NCBI GenBank assembly: GCA_963971285.1
Contig: OZ020263.1
Location: 3,844,001 to 3,908,000, forward strand
Length of the DNA stretch: 64,000 nucleotides
Source: Astropecten irregularis
Lineage: Eukaryota > Echinodermata > Asteroidea > Paxillosida > Astropectinidae
Direction: 5' to 3'
Shown: positions 56,765-64,000 of the stretch, in pieces
Numbering within the stretch: position 1 is the stretch's first letter
Layout: each line of letters begins with the position of its first letter
Notes under the pieces: generated by a model
What the model was told of the DNA's origin: nothing
The model's database searches: none
Seen by the model: the letters and a program-made list of their open reading frames with translations, nothing else
Position numbers and translations under genes: made by a program

Positions 56765-58394
56765 GACTTGACGTTTAGGATTTTCACGAAAAAAATATAT
56801 TTCTGATCAATAATTGTTTGCGTCTCCCCTTATTATACATGTAGTGTAGTTGTTTTTCGTAAGCTCTCGCTCGGGCTTTTGCACGCAGGGCGTGGCAAGT
56901 AAACCTTGCATTAAAATGTTGTGCTCTCATTATTTTAATAGAAAATTAGAAGTAATTAAAAGATAGATAACCAAGATATTTCATCACATCCTGTAAAGTC
57001 CCAAAATGAAAAGGGTTTGACTGATTAAGATCAAACTACATTAATGTTCTTATTGTTCATTATTCTCACAAGACGAAATTCTTTTTCTCATTATTATACC
57101 GCGCCCCACCCGATTTGAGGCGCAAAAAGATAAAAGCGCCCTCTAGCGGCTGGGAGCGCGGGGATGTATGTGCAGTTACATGCAGGGGAAACAACATGGG
57201 CACATTTGCACCGAAAAGGAAATTTCATTAATTTATGATAATGTTACGAATTGAGTGCTCGAAGACTTATTAGGCCTACTGTTTGTTCCCTTATGCTGTA
57301 TTCTTTCTGCCATGTGGTGAGCTATGAGTGATTGTTTCAGCAGAGCTTGGATACTCAGGAGAATTTGTCAACCCCGCCTGCCCTAGGATAGGGCTAGGCT
57401 AGTCTGGTGATAATCATAATGTAATGCTAATGAGTAATGTTGCAGTCGACATCTTATTTACACAACACCGCTGGTTTCTTCTTATGGCTGATCTATTGAT
57501 GTCCAGTTGAACTTGAGGTCTTGATTCACGGATGACCACACATAGGGGCCCATAGGGTCTCTTCGCACACGACTTACGCTCCCGTAGGTTAGTATGGTGA
57601 AACGGTATTCCTGCACAGTTCTCATTAGTCCATTCTGATTAGGCCTAGCTGGTAGTGAGTGGTACCCAGCCCGAATCCTTCTTCAGACTGCAGAGTACAG
57701 TAAACTAACTCACCTAAATTTTACTACAACTTAGTTTCCATCTGTTGTTGGGCCTGGATACCAGGCTAATATAATGAGACTTATGTCGGGGATTGTGGGT
57801 TGACGGGTCCTAAAACTATAAAGGAAAGGAAACTACTTTTTGAAAAGTAACTTACCTACATATACTTTGTTGGTCTTCTCCTCTATATTGCCAAGGTTAC
57901 ATTTTTGGAAAGAGGGCAGGGCTTTGATTTTTGAGGGAAATTATGGGGTAAAAACGGTAACCAAGATTGTAACATTTCACCGCTGCACGGACGGCCGCAG
58001 ACGAGAATAGTCTGGTTTCCACTCAGACATTTTGAGGACTCTTGATCTGTTGGGTCTGGGCACTAGACTAACCAGACCAGACAAAATGGCCTCACGCGAT
58101 CAGACGGTCTGTTTTAAAGTTTACAAGAAGCGCGTGAGAAAATTGAATTTTAACCCTGAAATGTTTAACAAATTTCTTCAATCTAGGCTTTTAAGGACCC
58201 AGGAACATTTGCTGAAAGTCAAAAGTATCATTTTTGAGGAGTAGAAGTTAGTTCAGAGCCAAAAAAATCAATGTGTTTTGGGATCCCGTCAACCCACAAT
58301 CGCCCTTATGTCCAGGAACGCCAGTGTCGTGAGGCTTAGGCCTAATTCTAAAATCAGTAGCCTGGCCTGGCCTTATTGCAATATTGGGTTGCTT

Positions 58395-58542
58395 GTGAAT
58401 GGGAGACTTTGGAGAACCGGTCTTCAAGTCAACAGCGCATGCACATGCAATTGTGAGCACGGGCGTGTTGTTTTGCGCGTGTGCTGTTGTGTGTGCATGT
58501 GCGCTGTTGACTTGAAGACCGGTCCTCCAAAGTCTCCCATTG
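58395..58542. mobile_element. Inverted-repeat element AATGGGAGACTTTGGAGAAC
   Basis: AATGGGAGACTTTGGAGAAC followed by CGGTCTTCAAGTCAACAGCG is mirrored by CGCTGTTGACTTGAAGACCG and TCCTCCAAAGTCTCCCATT. A short relative lies at 46734-46778. Confidence 0.85.
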
Positions 58543-58796
58543 TGTTCCATACTCATCAGTCATAACATAGTAGACCCTATTGTCAATCGGTTATTTCAAC
58601 AGAGGGTGCATCTACTTACTATACTCAACTCACATGCGATGCGCCCTTTACCACCCCATGATGCTTTGCGTAGATGTGGGACACACCCTTGATGGAGGTA
58701 GAACACAGGCACAGGCAGGGGGTTTACGAAATGGAGGCTTAGGCTCCGTCTCCATTTTGTGAATCCAAATGTTGTAAAAAATAACGGGTATATATA

Positions 58797-58890
58797 TGCG
58801 ACGACTGTTGCCTGAAAAAAAGCAAATCGAAGCGAATCGAAAGCGAATGCACTCCATAGATTCAAACTATTTAGGCAACAGTCGTCGCAT
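58797..58890. mobile_element. 94-bp inverted-repeat element ATGCGACGACTGTTGCCT
   Basis: ATGCGACGACTGTTGCCT and its exact inverse AGGCAACAGTCGTCGCAT frame a short A-rich centre. Confidence 0.85.
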
Positions 58891-59234
58891 AATGTACAGA
58901 GTAGACTGGTTCCCATTGTCTCCAGACGTCTACGTACATACATTTAATGTAGGCTGGACTCGTAGAGGTAATTCTAATGTATTTCTTTATTATTCCGCAC
59001 GTGCAAAGCCCCATGGGAAAAGTCACAGAAACCGTGACTTTTTTTGTACGTACAGAAATTTGGGCTGAAAATTGCTCGTTTTTGTTGACATCCGACTAAA
59101 TTCAATCAGTTTCCCTTGTGGTTATTTGATGATTAACTGAGATGTTTTTTAGAAGCATATTCTTCAGTTGGGGAGATACTGTTGTTAGAACCAATTGTAA
59201 ATGGTTTGTTTCCTCTGATTTCTTTCATTTGCAG

Positions 59235-59900
59235 CCACTGTGTTTTTTTGTGACTGTAGACGGTACCAGGGAGTGCTTTAAGATGCACATCAAAATTGGT
59301 GAGGATCGTGAAACGAGAGGTGGCCCCACGGTCCAGCGGTTTGGGCCAATTTCGACGACGTTGTACAGCCTCCTCATCGTGGTAATTGAAATCCTGACGC
59401 AGACCGTGGTGTTCTCGCTGAGACATTTTAATTCCACCAAACAATATCCGTTCTCCAGCACGACCCTCATCGCCTTTACGGAACTGATCAAATTTCTGTT
59501 CTGCTTCTTTGCGTTTTGCGGCCAGCACAGACGCTTGCGCTTCATGCCGTCGCCAGCGTTTCTAATCCCGGCCTTCTTCTTCATTGCGGCCAGCAATGTC
59601 TTCTTCTACTGTGTGAAATTTGTGGCCCCGCCCACCTGGAACGTGCTCGTCCAGACGCGTACGGTGTTCAGCGCCTTGGGAGGTTACGTCATCTTCGGAC
59701 GGCCGATCGGGATGAGGCAGTGGCTGGCGATGGTGCCGCTGCTGTTGGCAGCATGCCTTGCTGTTTGGTTCTGCCCGGGAACAGAGGTAGCCAGCCCCAT
59801 GAATCACGATGAGAACAGTAACGAATCCCAGAGTCTGTGGTGGATGCTGGTGATGCTGTTTGGTGCAGCCTGCTCGGCATTCTCAGTTGGCAGTTCTGAG
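59235..59900 (+). CDS. SLC35A-type transporter, first coding exon
   Basis: The acceptor TTTCATTTGCAG ends at 59234, coding starts at 59283 and the donor is GAG|GTAAGC. It carries the first six hydrophobic segments. An acidic, asparagine-rich loop (NHDENSNESQ) lies before the sixth. Confidence 0.85.
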
Positions 59901-61806
59901 GTAAGCATTGAACCCTGTAACTTAGGGCCATGTCACATGATGCAATACTATTATTATTAAATTATTATTTTTCTGGGTTTTTTTCCTCAAAAGTGACCAA
60001 GGCACTGTAGCTCGCAAGCCTGATGAAACCTGTTAATATGGAAAGATGATGAGAAGAAGATACAGTTTCAGAGGTGGGAGGAAAACCCCAGAGTAATATT
60101 CTGGGTAAAACCCACAGAATCAGGCAGGGACTGAAAACCCAATCAACTTGTGAACCGAGCCGGACTTGAACCCGGTCCACAGAGGTGAAAGGCGAGGAAA
60201 GAACCGCTACGCCTGACTCCCCAACACTGATACAACAAACACCACTATACCGAACACTTGGCTATCATCATCATTGACTCCCAATATTTGTGTACAAAAC
60301 ATTCCTGTTGAAAAAAAGAAAAAAAAAGTTTATGCAGAAACAGGATATTTTTACTTGGTAAATTAAATGCTGCTTTGCTGTTTCTACAAAAGAAAATGTA
60401 GAATGTGTACCGGTATGTACAAAAATAATCAAAAGAGCGAGCACTTCATTGGACAAGAGGGCGCTTCATAAAAATGGCCACTGAACACCCTTGGCGGCTG
60501 AAAATCGCCATGCATCCCATAGTGTTTGTTATATCAGCATTTCACAGTAACAGTTGCACAAAGGTCCTTTTTTCTCTTTTTTTTATTTTATTTTATTTCT
60601 TCCCCTCTTCACTTTGAACGTTCAGTTCATTAGCAGATCGGGCATCAGGCCGATACAGGAGAAACACGTCCAGCTACACTTCTTCTGCGCAGTCCTGGCA
60701 ATGACCTGGGCAGAACTGGCCACCAGAGGGAATCTTGTCGAGATCAACCAAAGGGTAAAATCTTTTTGTATTAAATTTGCACTTTGCACTGACCCTAACC
60801 CTAAGGTGGTTACGAAACAGAGGCTCAGGCTCCGGCTCTGTCATCCATATGCTGAAAATATAGCTTGTGATTTTTCATTGAAGCTGAAGCTCTGTTTGCC
60901 TTTTCAAACTAGAGAATCTACTTCAGAACGGCAGCCAAAAGCCACTATTTTGAGACCTGTTATTTTAGAACGGTTTCACGAAATGGAGCCGAAGCCTGAA
61001 TCTGAGTCTGAGCCTGAGTCTTCATTTCGTAAACCCCCATAGTCTGTATGATAGAAGCACTCGCCATACAGCGAGCGAGCGTCTATCACATGCGTGCAGA
61101 TTTCCTGATTAATCAAGCAAGCCAACCCAGCACTGACCTCTATTGTCACATTGACTATAGCTAACTTCTGCGGACGTGTAATAATTTATCAATCATTATC
61201 CTCCGTCACGATCCAGACGGAAATATTCTCAAAACAGATCTGATTGGCTCATCTTTTCAGTCTTTGTTTGACTAATTTCTGGATAAATGCACCATTTCAG
61301 GCGGAAATATTTTAACAGTACGTTTCTACCAGCACCATCTTCATAACCCTGAAAGTTAAACATAAATCTGTGAACATTTCTGTTCGGGTATGTTACCAAT
61401 CCTGTACTGTACCTTTAATCAGACGCTCTGCTCTCTCTTGTTTATATTGTCCATTCCTTCCCCCCACCCCACCCAACAGATATTCTTCCCATTGGACTTC
61501 TACCTGGTGGTTCTCAACTTACTCGTCGGGGCAATAGGAGGGTTGACGGCCACGTACATCATCATCAACAGGCTCTCGTCCCCAGCCGACAACGCGTCCA
61601 GGACCGTCTCGTCGCTGGTGCCTCCAGCCATCTTCCTCGCATCCACTGTCACCGGTTCTATCGTCTTCCCTACGCAGCAAAGCTACCCTTACGTCGTCTC
61701 GGCGTTGATCCTCGTTCTCATGTGCTCCACGTCTTTACTTTGTACAGTCACCCCATCCCCACCGTCGCCCGAACAAGACAAAGTCGGTTCGAAATTAGAA
61801 GTATGA
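59283..61806 (+). CDS. Nucleotide-sugar transporter, SLC35A type
   Basis: Three coding exons (59283-59900, 60626-60754, 61480-61806) join in phase 0 to 357 residues. About ten hydrophobic segments can be seen, near 26-46, 58-80, 91-112, 118-138, 146-164, 185-206, 219-236, 253-277, 293-312 and 318-338. The pattern of TTLIAFTELIKFL in helix 2, NVFFYCVKFV and NVLVQTRTVFSAL in helices 3-4, and QEKHVQLHFF fits the SLC35A family, which exchanges cytosolic nucleotide sugars for nucleoside monophosphate across the Golgi membrane. The substrate cannot be told. An acceptor at 59233-59234 shows that the first coding exon has a spliced 5' leader. The frame is open upstream of 59283, so an earlier start in another exon is possible, but the chosen ATG gives a family-like N terminus and has A at -3. 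Confidence 0.88.
59985..60222 (-). repeat. tRNA-like SINE, second type, copy 2
   Basis: It has the same motifs as the copy at 24585 (GGTTCAAGTCCGGC, GAATATTACTCTGGGG). It lies in the first intron of the transporter gene. Confidence 0.65.
60626..60754 (+). CDS. SLC35A-type transporter, second coding exon
   Basis: Forty-three codons begin FISRSGIRPIQEKHVQLHFF. The acceptor is GAACGTTCAG and the donor CAAAGG|GTAAAA. Frame and length fit the family between helices 6 and 8. Confidence 0.82.
60806..61040. mobile_element. GGAGGCTCAGGCTCCGG MITE in transporter intron 2
   Basis: TTACGAAACAGAGGCTCAGG is mirrored by TGAGCCTGAGTCTTCATTTC GTAA. The body matches 40741-40949. Lone arms lie at 58717-58765. 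Confidence 0.83.
61260..61418 (-). mobile_element. MITE family 2, half copy, inverted, in transporter intron
   Basis: Read on the minus strand it begins AAAGGTACAGTACAGGATTGG and runs through AGAAACGTACTGTTAAAAT to TATCCAGAAATTAGTC. It sits about 60 bases before the last exon's acceptor. Confidence 0.8.
61480..61806 (+). CDS. SLC35A-type transporter, last exon with stop
   Basis: The acceptor is CCCAACAG after a long pyrimidine run. It encodes the last helices (FYLVVLNLLVGAIGGLTATY; YVVSALILVLMCSTSLL) and a short hydrophilic cytosolic tail ending KLEV. Confidence 0.87.
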   Translation: MFFPLDFYLVVLNLLVGAIGGLTATYIIINRLSSPADNASRTVSSLVPPAIFLASTVTGSIVFPTQQSYPYVVSALILVLMCSTSLLCTVTPSPPSPEQDKVGSKLEV

Positions 61807-61819
61807 CTTGCCATTCAGT

Positions 61820-62045
61820 ATTTTTTTTGTAATCATCAAATAACCACAGGGGAAACTGACTTAATTTAAAGTCATTGAAAAGTGAACAAAGAAAAATTGA
61901 CTGGAGCGGGGTTCGAACCGGCGACCTCCTGAATACCTTACCGGCGCTCTACCAACTGAGCTATCCAGCCCTACGTTGGTGATGGGTTGATGACCCAAAT
62001 AGTCAATTATCTTTGTTCGTTTGGCTGCGGCCAGAAGCCAGTCAG
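61820..62045 (-). repeat. tRNA-derived SINE, most complete copy
   Basis: On the minus strand it has GGATAGCTCAGTTGGTAGAG (A box) and CCGGTTCGAACCCCGCTCCA (B box). A tail follows through GTCAGTTTCCCCTGTGG to GATGATTAC. Confidence 0.82.
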
Positions 62046-62255
62046 TATTTTTTGGGGTCAGGTTTGGGAAAATTGATGTAATTATTATCTTCTTATCTGG
62101 TGAAGGTTGTTTTGCTCAGTCGTATTTGAGCAGAATCTTTCAGGGACGGAATGTGACTTAATTTAATTGTTATTGCAAGTAACTGCAATCCATGTTATCC
62201 TTACAACTTGCCATCATCATTGGGAACCTCCTCGGACACTCGTGAGGGAACCCCA

Positions 62256-62484
62256 GGGGCCAATTTCATAGAGCTGCTTAGCACAAAAACTTGCTTAGCA
62301 CAAAAATGGCTTGTTCAGTTATTAAACAAATCACCATTGAAAATTCGATTTGATATTCGTGGTCAGCGAACAACAGCCAAAGAACAATTGCAAGTGATAC
62401 ACAACACATGGAAATTTGGTTGTTTATCCTGATTTGTCATGCTTAGCGAATTTTTGTGCTAAGCAGTTCTATGAAATTGGCCCC
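62256..62484 (+). mobile_element. GGGGCCAATTTCATAG-family MITE, best-preserved copy
   Basis: A 229-base element with near-perfect terminal repeats (GGGGCCAATTTCATAGAGCT and AGTTCTATGAAATTGGCCCC). Confidence 0.88.
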
Positions 62485-62539
62485 TCGTCTTCCTAATACC
62501 ATTGATACAAAGGGACTCACAGAATCACAGTAGACTTGC

Positions 62540-62945
62540 AGGTTTTATGAACAATACAAGTCATAAACTGCTGCAAACTGCTCATCAGCCAAAAAATGAC
62601 CTGAAATATATGAAATGCATTGGAGTTAGGAGGGCCTGGCGCGTTGCGATCCTTCATAGCAGGATCTTTCTCAAAGGCAAAAGCCTTTAGAAGCCTTTAA
62701 TATAATAATAATAATAATAATAATTTGGGAGGCTAATCATCCTTACTGGCAGCTGGGGTGCTGAATTGCGAAGGCTTTCATGGGCGCCCTTGGCTGCCAG
62801 CCACATCAACCCATATATGATCACGGAGTACAGCCTGAGATCGAAAGTGTTTGATTTTTGTGGAGGGAGGAAAACCGGATCACCTTAAGAAAGCCTTTGA
62901 GAAAGATCCTGCTAGGACCGAACACGTCAGGCCCTCCTATAAAAC
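62540..62945. repeat. TTTGAGAAAGATC repeat, second locus
   Basis: It shares CTGCAAACTGCTCATC, GAGGGCCTGRCG and GCCTTTGAGAAAGATCCTGC with 33895-34130, with a (TAA)n insert in the middle. Confidence 0.65.
62700..62727. repeat. (TAA)n microsatellite
   Basis: A short perfect ATA/TAA trinucleotide run. Confidence 0.85.
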
Positions 62946-64000
62946 TTCAAGCAAGTTTCATGAACTGTGGTTATCTTTCTGTGGTGACCAGGGGCTGGAT
63001 TTCACAAAACGCTAAGATTAATATTAAGATGAGTTTTCAGTATCACCATATAGTGATTTGTATTGTGACATCACACTTTGCAATTAAGATTGATTTACAT
63101 TATACAAATAATGAATGTTCGCCTCGTGAAATGGAACAGTCCATCTATCACCTCATGAAATTATTTTTACCATTCTGCGAATGCGAAACATTCATTATTT
63201 GTTTTATACAACATCTAAGTAGATCTTTGTCGTTTGATTTTGATTGGAGAATATAATTTTAAGAGCTAGCGAGACAAAAAAAGCTTAAAATCTCATGATC
63301 TTGCCAAACTATGCTCTTATTAAAGTAACGCGCCAAATGCACGCAGTGACAAATTTATGGAACGCCGCTTGACCAATTACGTATTGAAGTCCCTTGGGTG
63401 CAATGGTACAAATCGGATGGAACCAAAAATGCACGGTGGATGGAACAAATTTCAATGGTTGTGACGTAAGCCATGAATTGGTCTTTTTATCAAGTATCAT
63501 GTGACATACAATCCTCCAATCAAATGACAAGGATCTGCTAAGGTGATAATTAAAAGTAATCATAGTGCTTTTAATAGTGAAATTGACCTCAGTACTTCAG
63601 AATATCCAGTAGCATACTGTTTATCGGATATTTACAATGAGGCAATTGTGATCGCCCAAATCAGTTTTTTTACTTGCCCCGAGATCCAGAAACAATAGAC
63701 TTTTAGATCTTGCCAATCAAATACGCACCTTTAGAACCTCAGAACCACATAATTATACACGAATCCAACTTGCGATTCTTGTAATTGGGCCCTGCGGTGC
63801 ATCAGGGGACGTACACACTGCAGTAAAGAGTGCGGCAGACCTTAAATTTTTTAGTTGCTACACAAAAGGTGGCGGGGACACCGCAGTAATGGCGGATGGT
63901 ATTTCATGCCGGCGGATCGTTCTATACTCCCCAGAGAGTTGCACATCGTGTCACCGCAAACCATAACCATCCCTTTCTGGTGAGGTGCTTGTTTGCCTAT

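Larger units (their letters stand above)
54279..59234. other. Intergenic and presumed 5' region of the transporter gene
   Basis: It contains three family 1 MITEs, one family 2 MITE and two short inverted-repeat elements. A non-coding first exon of the transporter should lie here or further upstream, but I cannot pick it from sequence alone. Confidence 0.5.
61807..64000. other. Downstream of the transporter: no further gene recognised
   Basis: It holds a SINE, a GGGGCCAATTTCATAG-family MITE, the TTTGAGAAAGATC repeat, and an inverted pair around ATCTAAGTAGATCTTTGTCG TTTGATTTTGATTGGAGA (63210-63255) and 63480-63545. No protein family is recognisable. Confidence 0.55.

Noticed and set aside
61895-61965. 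Genuine tRNA genes here and at 3145-3215, 42515-42600 and 44460-44530
   Set aside because: The A and B boxes are present, but the cloverleaf is broken and each lies in a longer repeated unit with a shared body. They are SINE heads, not tRNA genes.

Overview
This is eukaryotic, intron-rich, AT-rich animal DNA. The domains (thrombospondin type 1, discoidin F5/8C, hemopexin matrix metalloproteinases), the tRNA-like SINEs and the many short inverted-repeat elements suggest a marine invertebrate deuterostome, perhaps an echinoderm. The exact taxon cannot be fixed from the sequence alone.

Four protein-coding genes can be assembled exon by exon, with splice sites and reading phases that close perfectly. 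(1) Minus strand, 21712 to 6054: a secreted modular protein made of a signal-peptide exon, three near-identical thrombospondin type 1 (TSP1) exons, a 42-codon cysteine-containing exon of unknown identity, and three exons of one F5/8C domain. (2) Plus strand, 33630 to 44295: a 515-residue furin-activatable matrix metalloproteinase (MMP) with a hydrophobic C-terminal tail, probably GPI-anchored. (3) Minus strand, 54124 to 46347: a 489-residue secreted MMP without a furin site. Genes 2 and 3 are convergent, about 2 kb apart. (4) Plus strand, 59283 to 61806: a 357-residue nucleotide-sugar transporter of the SLC35A type. Both MMP genes have a TATAAAA box about 140-155 bases upstream of the start codon.

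The rest is mostly repeats. The TSP1 exons lie in a tandem array of roughly 3.1-3.3 kb units (about 11.46-19.4 kb). Each unit carries one TSP1 exon plus shared transposon debris, and the units differ by clean insertions and deletions. Elsewhere, introns and intergenic DNA are filled with non-autonomous DNA transposons (MITEs). Two families share a core but differ at their ends, one ends in GGGGCCAATTTCATAG, one is mariner-like and flanked by TA, one is hAT-like with an 8-bp target duplication, and several are nested. There are also tRNA-derived SINE fragments, 3' ends of LINE-type retrotransposons, two minisatellites and a long foldback element.

The four genes fit cell-surface and extracellular-matrix biology: matrix proteolysis, matrix-binding modular proteins and a Golgi sugar transporter. 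Nothing shows that they act in one pathway. The most notable features are the recent triplication of the TSP1 exon inside one gene and the back-to-back pair of differently activated and differently anchored MMPs.
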